From Fibrobacterota bacterium (GTDB taxonomy: Bacteria > Fibrobacterota > Fibrobacteria > UBA11236), in contig JAQBPO010000006.1 in the NCBI GenBank assembly GCA_028287465.1, forward strand, positions 1 to 64,000: DNA of 64,000 nucleotides. Direction: 5' to 3'. Positions 43,158 through 51,421 of this stretch are shown here, piece by piece (position 1 is the first letter of the stretch; each line of letters starts with the position of its first letter). A program made the position numbers and the translations under genes. The notes under the pieces were generated by a model. It was not told the DNA's origin. It saw nothing but the letters and a program-made list of their open reading frames with translations, and searched no databases.

Positions 43158-45383
43158 TTATCTTAGTAAGCCGAACACGATCGCGGCCTTTTGATTCACG
43201 ATCGGGGCCCCGCTTCCCGGTTTCTGAAAAGTCCTTAAATTCGATTTCAGGATATAGGCCCCTACTCCGGCCCTGTGACCCTTTGCGGAACGTCCAGTCC
43301 AGATGATACGGGCGCGATAGGTTCCAGGCTTGCTTTCGTCCAGCAAAGCAAGGTCCTTTTCGTTGATGATTCCGGACCCGCTCACTACAAACTCGCCCAG
43401 GGTGGAAAGGATCTGGAAATCATAATCGACCGGCCCCGGTATTTCCAGGTCGATAATAGGGCCAACGAAACGGGTTCCATCCCCAGGGGAGCAGGATCCG
43501 CATTTGCCTTCGGTGTCGCCCGAAAGAGCGTTTCCGTTCCTGTCCAAGGGGATGAATACGTAGCGCGGAGGTGATGTGGGGTCCGGGTTGGACAAGCCAT
43601 CCGGCTCGCTACGCCCGTTTTGGAACAATACCTTCACGCTGCTGGGAGCCAGGAAATTGTATTCCACGGTGACGGTATCGCTTGGATACATTCCTGCCTT
43701 GGTCGCGAAAATCTTAAGCGTTCCGCTCTGCGAGACAACCACCGAGCCACTTGCAACCGGTGCTGAGCCATTTAAGGAGAAGTAAATCGTTGCGCCGGCC
43801 GTACTGTCCGAAAGACCGACATTAAGGGGAGTTGAAAAACTGTACGGGGAGACGGCGGCAGAGCCAGGAGGGTTCGCAACCGGGGTGGCCACCTTTGGTG
43901 CGGGATTTTCCGTATATACGGCAATCATTATCGGACTGGAGATCTGATTGGATTTGGTGCCGATGGCTTCGATGATTGTGCTGGTGGAGATGGTGATGGG
44001 ACCCGTATATATCGGGCTGTTGATATCCGGCATAGTGCCGTCCAGGGTATAGTGTATGGCGGAACCGGATTCACCTGAAGTGAGAAGCACCGTGAAATCG
44101 GAATCCAAGGTATTGAATATTTTTCCGGAAGGAGTGGCGGTTGGAGGCAGCACTTGAGGGGCGGGATTTTCCGTGAATACGGCGGTTATGACCGGACTGG
44201 GGATCTGGTTGGATTTGGTGGCGATGGCCTTGATTGCCATTGTAGTGGTGACCGGGATCGGTCCCGAATAAACCGTGCTGTTGCTGTCCGGGACTCGGCC
44301 ATCGAGGGTATAGTGAATCACGGATCCCGGCTCGCCTGGTGTCAGGGTGACCGTAAAATCCGGGTCCATAGTGGTGAAAACCTTTCCCGGAGGATCGGCT
44401 AGGGGCGGCAAAGTCACCGCCATGGCGAGCTTGCTATATACCCACGAGCCTACGAAACTATGATGATCCCCCGGTTTATACGCAACCGCTTTGAGAGTGG
44501 TCGTGGCCGTGAAAGTCAATGGCCCGGTGTATACCGTGCTGTTGCTGTCCGGAGTGCTCCCGTCGATGGCATAATAGATGGTGGCTCCTGAGGTCGCATC
44601 CGTCAGGGTAACGGTTATTTTCGGTCCCACGAAACCGGTATCGAGAGGGTTGGCAATCGGCGTGGCCACCTGCTCCGTAGCCAGACTCAGTCCGGAGACC
44701 CGGAATACCACATCGTTAAGGTCGAAATCCGACATGGGATTTCCCATGTCCTCGAAAGAGAATTCCACTACGGCATTGTGGGGGGCCGGAACGCGACCCG
44801 CCGCGGAAAGGCAATGCAAGCATCCCGTATACACATTCGGATGCGCCACTTGCGTGAAATAGGCTCCCGGATTATTTATGCCGGTATATTTCGGAACGAG
44901 ATCTTCGGGCTTCAAATCGTAAGGAGCAGGATATGTTTTGGGGATGATCCGATAGGCGAAGTAGATAATATCACCCACCCTGATGTCGTGGCCGTTGGGA
45001 TAACCGGGACGCGGGCCTTGCAGATTGATGGCACGATTGCATGGGTCCACCGTGGGGCAGAGGTGCGAGTCATCTACATTGGTGAACAACGAATCCAGCT
45101 TGTTGCCATCGCGGGTATCAACGAAAAACAAGGTGCCCTGCCAGCCCGCGTCGCTGTTGGAGTTCCAGACCCGGACGGAGTCATTCGGATTGGCGCGCTC
45201 GAAGGTGTTGCCGATATACATGGGATCGGCGGCGAAGTATTTGGGGTTGCAGGGGTTTCCGAAAATGGTGCCGCAAAAAGGCACGGGAGATTGGGCCCAC
45301 GAAGAATGGGTACACAATCCCAAAGCCAGGATAGGAAGGATACGGAGAAAATTTCGGGTCACGGCCGCCATTGTCTGTTGCAT
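43158..45383 (-). CDS. Secreted protein with DUF4114-like domain and four chitobiase/hexosaminidase C-terminal-type repeats
   Basis: A 741-residue protein with a signal peptide (LRILPILALGLCTHSSWAQ). Residues about 30-235 include FSFEDMGNPMSDFDLNDVVF, a DUF4114-like Asp-rich calcium motif. Residues about 240-575 are four tandem beta-sandwich repeats of the CHB_HEX_C_1 type; three carry the hallmark (A)IHYTLDG or IYYAIDG, then PDSNSTVYTGP, and the fourth (IYFSLNGSAP) is degenerate. The end (RARIIWTGRSAKGHRAGVGAYILKSNL) is FlgD/T9SS-like. The start is uncertain between 45383 and 45371. Base use is more A/T-rich than in neighbouring genes, a possible sign of transfer. Likely a surface polysaccharide-binding or adhesive protein. 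Confidence 0.8.
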   Translation of the reverse strand: MQQTMAAVTRNFLRILPILALGLCTHSSWAQSPVPFCGTIFGNPCNPKYFAADPMYIGNTFERANPNDSVRVWNSNSDAGWQGTLFFVDTRDGNKLDSLFTNVDDSHLCPTVDPCNRAINLQGPRPGYPNGHDIRVGDIIYFAYRIIPKTYPAPYDLKPEDLVPKYTGINNPGAYFTQVAHPNVYTGCLHCLSAAGRVPAPHNAVVEFSFEDMGNPMSDFDLNDVVFRVSGLSLATEQVATPIANPLDTGFVGPKITVTLTDATSGATIYYAIDGSTPDSNSTVYTGPLTFTATTTLKAVAYKPGDHHSFVGSWVYSKLAMAVTLPPLADPPGKVFTTMDPDFTVTLTPGEPGSVIHYTLDGRVPDSNSTVYSGPIPVTTTMAIKAIATKSNQIPSPVITAVFTENPAPQVLPPTATPSGKIFNTLDSDFTVLLTSGESGSAIHYTLDGTMPDINSPIYTGPITISTSTIIEAIGTKSNQISSPIMIAVYTENPAPKVATPVANPPGSAAVSPYSFSTPLNVGLSDSTAGATIYFSLNGSAPVASGSVVVSQSGTLKIFATKAGMYPSDTVTVEYNFLAPSSVKVLFQNGRSEPDGLSNPDPTSPPRYVFIPLDRNGNALSGDTEGKCGSCSPGDGTRFVGPIIDLEIPGPVDYDFQILSTLGEFVVSGSGIINEKDLALLDESKPGTYRARIIWTGRSAKGHRAGVGAYILKSNLRTFQKPGSGAPIVNQKAAIVFGLLR

Positions 45384-45424
45384 AGTGGTGCCTGGGTTGT
45401 TGTTCCGAAGTCAAATGTACCGCA

Positions 45425-45479
45425 GCCGGAAATTCCGGCGGAACCGCCCGGGAAGATTCCGTCCTCCGGCGGAGGACGG
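45425..45479. promoter_or_regulatory. Two palindromes in a divergent promoter region
   Basis: GCCGGAA-A-TTCCGGC (45425-45439) and CCGTCCTCC-GGC-GGAGGACGG (45459-45479) lie between the secreted repeat gene (minus) and the second TIGR02147 gene (plus). They could be operators for the regulator or RNA hairpins in the 5' leader of the minus-strand gene. The same sequences do not occur just upstream of the first TIGR02147 gene. Confidence 0.35.
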
Positions 45480-45558
45480 ATATTCCCCCTCCCCTTCCCG
45501 TTCAACCCCCAAATCCCGCAATCCTGGCTGGCAGGTTGAAAAGATTGGGAGGCAAAAT

Positions 45559-45627
45559 ATGCGCTTGTCGCTAAGATTAATGACTCAAGTATGCCGATCC
45601 CCAAGCCGTCCATATTCGAATACATAA
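45559..45627 (+). CDS. Possible 22-residue leader peptide overlapping the TIGR02147 start
   Basis: GGGAGG lies six bases before an ATG that opens a 22-codon frame (MRLSLRLMTQVCRSPSRPYS then two more residues). Its stop at 45625-45627 lies 34 bases inside the TIGR02147 gene, in another frame. The regulator's own ATG at 45591 has no ribosome-binding site, so ribosomes might reach it by coupling from this frame. This could equally be chance, and no conservation data are available. Confidence 0.25.
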   Translation: MRLSLRLMTQVCRSPSRPYSNT

Positions 45628-46424
45628 ACTATCGTGAATTCCTGAAGGACTATTACCAATGGAAGAAAGGGATCACGCCCTCTTTCTCCTACACCGTATT
45701 CGCTAAAAAGGTCGGCTTCGGCGCGAAAAGCTTCCTGCCGCATGTGATCGAGGGGAAACGGGATCTATCCCGCGATTCCATCTTCCGGGTGGGCGAAGCC
45801 ATCGGTCTGGATGCCGACTCCCTTTCCTATTTCGAAGATCTGGTCGCCTTCAACCAGTGCAAGGTGCTCAAGCAGAAGGCCCACTTCTTCTCCCGCCTGG
45901 GGTCCCATAAGAAGGCAATCAAGGCCCACACCTTCCAGCTGGCTCAATTGGAATTCTTTTCCACCTGGTACCATTCCACCATCCGGGAACTCGTCACCCT
46001 CTTCGACTTCGACGAGGATTATTCCATTTTGGCGAGGATGGTGCGGCCGCGGATCACCGCCAACCAGGCGAAACAGTCGGTTAACCTGCTTCTGGAACTG
46101 GGCATGATCCGGAAAGACGGCTCCCGCTATGCGCAATCCAACCTGGCCGTGACCACTGGGGACGAAGTCCGATCGCTGGTCGTCCAAAAATACCATTCCC
46201 AGAACCTCAATCTGGCGGAAGTCGCCCTGGAAAAAACCCCGTCCATGGAACGGGACATCTCCAGCCTGGTCGTGGGCCTCTCCAAGGGCGGATTTGAAAC
46301 GGTAAAGTCCCATATCCGGAAATTCCGGAAGGAATTGATCGACATCGTGGAACGGGATGCCCGGGCCTCCCGCGTCTACCATATCGGATTCCAACTGTTC
46401 CCCACCAGCGAATCGGCCGAATAA
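45591..46424 (+). CDS. TIGR02147 family protein (Fibrobacter-type putative regulator), copy 2
   Basis: A 277-residue paralogue of the protein at 14396. Shared blocks include the opening IFEYINYREFLKDYYQWKK, the HTH-like FSYTVFAKKVGFGAKSFL, the central FFSTWYHSTIRELVTLFDF, ARMVRPRIT, and the C-terminal IRKFRKELIDIVERD and RVYHIGFQLFP. The fold appears to be two helix-turn-helix-like segments joined by a helical middle. The ATG has no ribosome-binding site. It is followed after seven bases by a lipoprotein-like gene, the same arrangement as copy 1. Expected to be a cytoplasmic regulator; target genes unknown, with the adjacent genes the first candidates. Confidence 0.88.
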   Translation: MPIPKPSIFEYINYREFLKDYYQWKKGITPSFSYTVFAKKVGFGAKSFLPHVIEGKRDLSRDSIFRVGEAIGLDADSLSYFEDLVAFNQCKVLKQKAHFFSRLGSHKKAIKAHTFQLAQLEFFSTWYHSTIRELVTLFDFDEDYSILARMVRPRITANQAKQSVNLLLELGMIRKDGSRYAQSNLAVTTGDEVRSLVVQKYHSQNLNLAEVALEKTPSMERDISSLVVGLSKGGFETVKSHIRKFRKELIDIVERDARASRVYHIGFQLFPTSESAE

Positions 46425-46431
46425 GTCATCC

Positions 46432-48081
46432 ATGCTAGCGCGACTTTTCCGGAAAACCCGCTTCACCGCCCTGCTGGCCTTGCTGGCGGCATCCGCCTGG
46501 CATTGTTCCGATCGGGTTGCCGGCGGGGCCACCGAAGCGGGTAATACCGTTACGGCGTCCCTGGAGGGTTCCGTCCTGACCTCCGACGGCATCGCGGCCG
46601 TCAACGCCAGGGTCTCCTTGCTTCCGGCAGACTTCGACCCTGGTTCCGGGGATACGCTTCCCAAACCCTGGGAAGCCTTCACCGACCGGATGGGTGAGTA
46701 CCATTTGGAAACGGCAAAGACGGGTCTCTACAACATCCTGATCGAATCGGCCAATCAGGAAGGGTTCGCCTTGATCCAGGGCATCTCCATCGACTCGCTG
46801 GACCTGGGGAAGACCATACCGATGCGGACCGCCGCCCTTTCCGATCCCGGCACCGTCACCGTGCCCGTTCCCGCGGGAAGCACCGGGGGCCATCTTTACC
46901 TGCCCGGCACGCGCACCATGGTGAACTTGGATACGGCCACGCCGATCGCCGGTCAGATCACGCTTTCAGGCGTGCCTTCGGGCCTGTTTTCCCGACTCCT
47001 CTTTGCCCGATCCGGTTTCCCGACCGTGAACCTTTTGGAACGTACCATCCAGGTTTCCCCAGGAACCGATCTGCCGCTGGACCCTTACCACGCATGGCGG
47101 TTCAAGCGCCGCATCACCATCCATCCCGCTGCCAGCGGCGCGCCTCTCAGCGCCGATCTGACCCATTTCCCATTGCTGATCCGCCTGGACTCGGGAAACT
47201 TCGACTTCAGTCAGGCACGTTCCGATGGAGCGGATCTGCGCCTCACCAAGTCGGATGGACGCACTCCGCTTCCGGTGGAAATCGAGGAATGGGATGCGGT
47301 GGGCAAGAAAGCCGCGATCTGGGTTGGGATCGATACGGTCTTCGCCGCGGACACGGCGCAAAGCCTTCGCCTGCTCACAGGAAGGGATTCAGTGGCCGGG
47401 ATTTCGGACCCGGCGTCCGTGTTCGACACCGCGGCGGGGTTCGTGGGCGCCTGGCACCTGGGCGGGAATCTTCGGGACGCTTCCGGATTCGCGAATAACG
47501 GCGTGGATTCCGGATCGCAATCCGTGCCGGGATTGATAGGCCAGGCACGCTCCTTCGACGGCCGCAACCGGCATATCGGAATCGCCGACGCCCCCAGCCT
47601 CCGTTTCGGCGCCGGGGATTTCGCCTTATCGGCCTGGTTCAAGGCGGATGCGGTCGATTCGACTCGCCAGATTTTCGCCAAGCGCGATTCGGCCTCGAAC
47701 TACGAAATGCAAATCGATGGCGGTGGAAACCTGTCCCTCCTCGTGAACTCCTACGGTCGCACCGATCGGTTTCTCGTCAGCAAGGCCCACGTACAGGCGG
47801 GTGTCTGGTACCACGCGGACCTCCTGATGGAAGGAGGAAAAGCCTCTTTCTATCTCAATGGGAACCTGGAGTCCGGTCCTCTGGTTTTCAACGAGGATGC
47901 CCGTCCGGCATCGCCTCTCTGGTTCGGCGGTGACCCTGCCGTGCCGGGCGCTGAAAATTTCAAGGGAAGCCTCGAAGAGATCGAGTTCGCCAGGTCCTCC
48001 AGAAGCGGCGAATGGGTGAGGCTCACCTACGCCACCCAGAAGGAAAATGCCGCCATTGTGGAAGTGGGTCCGGCCGAATAG
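46432..48081 (+). CDS. Envelope protein with carboxypeptidase-regulatory-like, DUF2341 and LamG domains
   Basis: A 549-residue protein with an N-terminal hydrophobic segment and Cys25 (LLALLAASAWHCSDR). The residues before the Cys (A-W-H) do not fit a canonical lipobox, so lipidation is uncertain. Residues about 40-210 resemble carboxypeptidase regulatory-like sandwiches (GEYHLETAKTGLYNILIES). DUF2341 follows (about 220-325: AWRFKRRITIHPAASG, LPVEIEEWD). The last 210 residues are a LamG/concanavalin-type domain (VGAWHLGGNLRDASGFANNG; FALSAWFKADAVDSTRQIFA), a common glycan or protein binder. It lies seven bases after its TIGR02147 partner, with no clear ribosome-binding site, suggesting coupling. 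Confidence 0.82.
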   Translation: MLARLFRKTRFTALLALLAASAWHCSDRVAGGATEAGNTVTASLEGSVLTSDGIAAVNARVSLLPADFDPGSGDTLPKPWEAFTDRMGEYHLETAKTGLYNILIESANQEGFALIQGISIDSLDLGKTIPMRTAALSDPGTVTVPVPAGSTGGHLYLPGTRTMVNLDTATPIAGQITLSGVPSGLFSRLLFARSGFPTVNLLERTIQVSPGTDLPLDPYHAWRFKRRITIHPAASGAPLSADLTHFPLLIRLDSGNFDFSQARSDGADLRLTKSDGRTPLPVEIEEWDAVGKKAAIWVGIDTVFAADTAQSLRLLTGRDSVAGISDPASVFDTAAGFVGAWHLGGNLRDASGFANNGVDSGSQSVPGLIGQARSFDGRNRHIGIADAPSLRFGAGDFALSAWFKADAVDSTRQIFAKRDSASNYEMQIDGGGNLSLLVNSYGRTDRFLVSKAHVQAGVWYHADLLMEGGKASFYLNGNLESGPLVFNEDARPASPLWFGGDPAVPGAENFKGSLEEIEFARSSRSGEWVRLTYATQKENAAIVEVGPAE

Positions 48082-48515
48082 CGACCGCTTGTCCCCACGG
48101 CTTTCCATCGCTTATCAATTTCGACTTCAGCTTGGACGCGAACTCCGGTTCCGATTCGCGTGTCGCCAAGGCCGGCGGCCAATTCCTCGCGCCTTAGATC
48201 GGCCTGGGGAATTCCAAAGGGTCTGTGCCGGGGGCGGAAATCCGGGTCAAGATGAACATCCTTGGGGTCAATGGCGATTCCGAGTGCCTGTTATGCGAAG
48301 GAGTGTACCCCGAAGTGTACCCTTTTCACGGTAGAAGGAGGTTATACAGGTAGTAAGGCCGGGGTCGCATCCAACCTCACCCGTCTGCGACTGTCCATTT
48401 CAAACGGAGTTTGCCAACTATGAGGGTGAAAGTAGCACACCCGACAGGGATCGGCCAGACTTCTACCTTCGGCACCAATCGGGCAATCCAATGATTTTAT
48501 GGGACATAATGGGCC
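48082..48515. other. Non-coding region downstream of tRNA-Pro, possible element scar
   Basis: No credible ORF is seen in these bases. GTGTACCC occurs twice 12 bases apart (about 48301-48321), followed by a run with an AGAAGGAGG-like sequence but no coding frame. The position next to the 3' end of a tRNA gene and the unusual composition would fit the remnant of an integrated element, but no integrase fragment or tRNA-end repeat was found. Confidence 0.3.
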
Positions 48516-48554
48516 AAAAAAAAGGCCCGACTTTCCTCTCGGAAAACCGGGCCT
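48516..48554 (-). terminator. Rho-independent terminator of tRNA-Pro
   Basis: On the minus strand, AGGCCCG and CGGGCCT form a 7-bp stem around an 18-base loop, followed by eight T residues. It begins seven bases after the tRNA CCA end. Confidence 0.8.
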
Positions 48555-48561
48555 CTTAAAT

Positions 48562-48638
48562 TGGTCGGGATGGCGGGATTCGAACCCACGACCACCTGAA
48601 CCCCATTCAGGTACTCTACCAGACTGAGCCACATCCCG
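48562..48638 (-). tRNA. tRNA-Pro (anticodon GGG)
   Basis: The minus strand gives a full cloverleaf: acceptor CGGGATG pairing with CATCCCG, D-arm with AGTCTGGTA, anticodon stem CCTGA/TCAGG around loop ATGGGGT (anticodon GGG), and T-arm GTGGGTTCGAATCCCGC. The 3' CCA is encoded (48562-48564). It decodes CCC and CCU. An antisense protein frame across it is spurious. Confidence 0.95.
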
Positions 48639-48686
48639 ATTCTCAAAGGCGGTCCTTTTCAGGGCTGCCCTTAAAATGGCTGGGAG

Positions 48687-48716
48687 AATCTACCTAAAAG
48701 GGGTCGATTCCGTCAA
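48687..48716 (-). promoter_or_regulatory. Predicted sigma70-type promoter of tRNA-Pro
   Basis: On the minus strand TTGACG (-35) and TAGATT (-10) are separated by 18 bases and lie about 50 bases before the tRNA 5' end. The spacing is reasonable and the hexamers are near consensus, but the housekeeping promoter of this lineage is not known to me. Confidence 0.4.
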
Positions 48717-48876
48717 TAGATCGGCATCCAGGCCCGCAAGCCTTATTTCATGGGCCTGGAAGCCGGCGCCTCTCGGATTTCCGGCCTCGGAAAATTATTT
48801 TTCGCTCCTGACATTCCCAAAAAGGGTTCCGGGCCGGATTCGGTCCGTTCTCCCTTCCACCGCAAAGGACCGCACC

Positions 48877-50547
48877 GTGAGCCAAGTCTCCATCCTCGAA
48901 AAGCACCGCAAACAATACCAGCCGAAGGTCCCCCCCTCCCTGCGCCAGGGCATCGCCAAGGTCAAGGTGGTCGAAGGCGCCGCAGCGGAACCGGCCAAGG
49001 ATCGGGACGTGATCAAGAAAAGCTTCCCCAATACCTACGGCACCCCCTTGTTATCGTTCCAGGCCGCTGAAGCAGCCGGGGGCGAGGCCAAGGCATTGCG
49101 CATCGGCGTTGTCCTGTCCGGCGGCCAGGCCCCCGGAGGGCATAATGTCATCGCCGGCCTCTTCGACAGCGTCAAGTCCATCCATCCCCAGAGCCAGATC
49201 TTCGGCTTCCTGGGCGGTCCGAGCGGCCTGGAAAAGGGCAAGTACGAGACCATCACCGCAGAGAAGATGGACGCCTACCGCAATACGGGCGGCTTCGATA
49301 TCATCGGTTCCGGCCGTACCAAGCTGGAGACCCCGGAACAGTTCGATCGCTGCATCGAAGTCATCAAGAGCCTGGATCTCAATGCCGTGGTCATCATCGG
49401 CGGGGATGATTCCAATACCAACGCCGCCATCCTGGCCGAATACCTGAAGGCCAAGGGCCTGTCCACCTCGGTGATCGGCGTGCCCAAGACCATCGACGGG
49501 GATCTCAAGAACCCGCATATCCCGGTCTCCTTCGGGTTCGACACCGCGGTCAAGACCTACAGCGAGCTCATCGGCAATATCGCCCGGGACGCCGGTTCGG
49601 CCAAGAAATACTGGCATTTCATCAAGCTGATGGGGCGCTCCGCCAGCCATATCGCCTTGGAAGCCGGCCTCCAGACCCGGGCCAACGTAATATTGATTTC
49701 CGAGGAAGTGGAGAAGCGCAACCTGAGCCTGGAGCAGATCGTGGACGATATCGCCCGGGTCATCTCCGCCCGCGCGGCCGCCGGCAAGAATTACGGAGTG
49801 GTCCTGATCCCGGAAGGCCTGATCGAGTTCATCCCGTCCTTCAAGACCTTGATCGGGCGCCTGAACGACCTTCTCGCCAAGAACGAAGAGGCCTTCGGCA
49901 AGCTGGATACCACGGACGCCAAGATCGCGGCCATGTCCGGATGGCTGGAAAGCGACGGCCCCACCGGAACCGGCCTCGCCAAGACCTTCAAGTCCCTGCC
50001 CAAGACCATCCAGCTCCAGCTGCTCCTGGACCGGGATCCCCATGGTAACGTTCAAGTTTCCCTGATCGATACGGACGCCCTGCTGGCGGAACTGGTGGGC
50101 CGCAAGCTCAAGTCCGACTCCGCCTACAAGGGCAAATTCTCGTCCCAGCGCCATTTCTTCGGCTACGAGGGCCGCGCCGCCGCACCCTCCAATTTCGACG
50201 CGGATTACTGCTATAGCCTGGGTTGCGTGGCCGCCGTCCTGGTCCGCAGCGGCCGGACCGGCTACATGGCTTCCATCCGCAATGTTTCCAAGGGCGTGGA
50301 CCAGTGGGCCGCGGGCGGCATCCCCATCACCATGATGTTCAACATGGAGCAACGCCATGGGCATTTGAAGCCCGTGATCCAGAAGGCCCTGGTCGAATTG
50401 GAAGGGCCCGCCTTCAAAGCCCTGGCCAAGAGCCGGGCCGACTGGGAGGTTCAGGATGCATTCATCTATCCCGGCCCCATCCAGTACTTCGGCCCTTCCG
50501 AAGTCTGCGATGCCATCACCAAGACCTTGGAGCTGGAACAAGGCTAG
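48877..50547 (+). CDS. pfp: Diphosphate-dependent fructose-6-phosphate 1-phosphotransferase (PPi-PFK)
   Basis: The GTG at 48877 follows AAAGGA and yields 556 residues, the length of the long (beta-type) PPi-PFK group. GVVLSGGQAPGGHNVI binds phosphate; GGDDSNTNA carries the Asp-Asp pair that favours pyrophosphate over ATP; PKTIDGDLKN has the catalytic Asp and PPi-type Lys. MGRSASHIALE and EGYEGR-like FGYEGRAAAPS complete the pattern. It reversibly phosphorylates fructose-6-P with PPi, saving ATP in glycolysis and also allowing gluconeogenesis. A long stem-loop (48728-48759) lies in the leader region. Single gene with its own terminator. Confidence 0.94.
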   Translation: MSQVSILEKHRKQYQPKVPPSLRQGIAKVKVVEGAAAEPAKDRDVIKKSFPNTYGTPLLSFQAAEAAGGEAKALRIGVVLSGGQAPGGHNVIAGLFDSVKSIHPQSQIFGFLGGPSGLEKGKYETITAEKMDAYRNTGGFDIIGSGRTKLETPEQFDRCIEVIKSLDLNAVVIIGGDDSNTNAAILAEYLKAKGLSTSVIGVPKTIDGDLKNPHIPVSFGFDTAVKTYSELIGNIARDAGSAKKYWHFIKLMGRSASHIALEAGLQTRANVILISEEVEKRNLSLEQIVDDIARVISARAAAGKNYGVVLIPEGLIEFIPSFKTLIGRLNDLLAKNEEAFGKLDTTDAKIAAMSGWLESDGPTGTGLAKTFKSLPKTIQLQLLLDRDPHGNVQVSLIDTDALLAELVGRKLKSDSAYKGKFSSQRHFFGYEGRAAAPSNFDADYCYSLGCVAAVLVRSGRTGYMASIRNVSKGVDQWAAGGIPITMMFNMEQRHGHLKPVIQKALVELEGPAFKALAKSRADWEVQDAFIYPGPIQYFGPSEVCDAITKTLELEQG

Positions 50548-50566
50548 GCTGCGGCACCTATCGTTC

Positions 50567-50597
50567 CCTCCCCGGCCACCCGGTCCGGGGAGGTTTT
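50567..50597 (+). terminator. Rho-independent terminator after the PPi-PFK gene
   Basis: CCTCCCCGG and CCGGGGAGG form a perfect 9-bp stem with a 9-base loop, followed by TTTT, 20 bases after the stop codon. Confidence 0.8.
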
Positions 50598-50835
50598 CCC
50601 CACTACTTTGACTCGAGGTTTCCCCTCCCCGCCCAACCCCCTGTTTTCACCCGATTTCCACCGGTTATCAACAACTTTTGTGAATAGACTAATGGCGAAT
50701 TTCAGGGAATTGACAGGCCAAATCAACCAAACTTCGGCAAGTTCAGCAGGTCCGGAATTCCATAAGTAAAGACAGGCTGGTCAGTTGCAATCCAACCTTC
50801 GGGTGAAACTTTTTCCAGGTTTTTAAACATGTCTG
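50598..50835. other. A/T-richer intergenic spacer before nrdR
   Basis: With the flanking terminator and promoter this makes a 332-base gap. It contains TTGACA at 50710-50715, but no -10 hexamer lies at the proper distance. No ORF, repeat or known riboswitch pattern is apparent, and no NrdR box was recognised. Confidence 0.35.
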
Positions 50836-50864
50836 TTGATTAACTGTTGGGAGTTGCATATATT
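50836..50864 (+). promoter_or_regulatory. Predicted promoter of nrdR
   Basis: TTGATT and TATATT are separated by exactly 17 bases. Transcription would begin near 50871, only about nine bases before the ATG, which agrees with the absence of a ribosome-binding site and suggests an almost leaderless mRNA. Confidence 0.45.
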
Positions 50865-50879
50865 AAACTCAATTCCTCT

Positions 50880-51338
50880 ATGAAATGTCCTTTCTGTACA
50901 TGCGAAGAAGATAAGGTGGTCGACTCCCGGTCCTCCCGGGAAGGCAAAGCCATCCGTCGTCGCCGTGAGTGCTTGAGCTGCGGACAGCGGTTCACCACCT
51001 ACGAGTACGTCGAGACCATTCCCCTGACCATAGTGAAGGCGGATGGGCGCCGGGAGCCCTACGACAGGCAGAAGATCCTGGGCGGTCTCTATACGGCCTG
51101 CAAGAAGCGTCCGGTTTCGGCCGAGACCATCGAGCAGTTGGTGGATCAGATCGAAAACACCATCCAGGGCATGACGGAAAGCGAAGTCAATTCCAAAGTC
51201 ATCGGGGAGTTGGCCATGAAGGCCTTGTTTCCGGTGGACGAAGTGGCTTATATCCGCTTCGCTTCGGTCTATCGTAAATTCAAGGAGATTAAGGAATTCC
51301 TGTCCGAAATCAGCGTCATGCAGCAGAATTACACCTGA
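50880..51338 (+). CDS. nrdR: Transcriptional repressor NrdR
   Basis: The 152-residue protein has the NrdR zinc ribbon (MKCPFCTCEEDKVVDSR, then RRECLSCGQRFTTYE) followed by an ATP-cone domain (about 50-140: VKADGRREPYDRQKI, GLYTACKKRPV, YIRFASVYRKF). NrdR senses dATP/ATP through the cone and represses ribonucleotide reductase genes. No nrd gene is in the window. I start at the ATG in front of MKCPFC; upstream in-frame sequence to 50847 lies inside the predicted promoter. Confidence 0.95.
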   Translation: MKCPFCTCEEDKVVDSRSSREGKAIRRRRECLSCGQRFTTYEYVETIPLTIVKADGRREPYDRQKILGGLYTACKKRPVSAETIEQLVDQIENTIQGMTESEVNSKVIGELAMKALFPVDEVAYIRFASVYRKFKEIKEFLSEISVMQQNYT

Positions 51339-51421
51339 TACCTTGACGCGTTTCCCGCGGTCGGCCCAGGCGGCGCGACGGCGGAATCGGCCTCGATGAA
51401 GAGGCCTCCCCTACCGGAAAC

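Noticed and set aside
43660-44670. CRISPR-like or transposon-like repeat array
   Set aside because: The repeats are in frame, about 250-290 bases long and diverged; they encode CHB_HEX_C-type protein domains.
48342-48632. 96-codon frame covering tRNA-Pro
   Set aside because: It translates the tRNA cloverleaf itself and so is a well-known type of spurious ORF.
49051-50541. 496-codon minus-strand frame antisense to the PPi-PFK gene
   Set aside because: Shadow of a highly conserved enzyme; Gly/Gln/Asp-rich nonsense composition.
50700-50740. TTGACA-based promoter upstream of nrdR
   Set aside because: At 17 bases the -10 position reads TTCGGC, which is unlike any -10 element; the pair at 50836-50864 is better.
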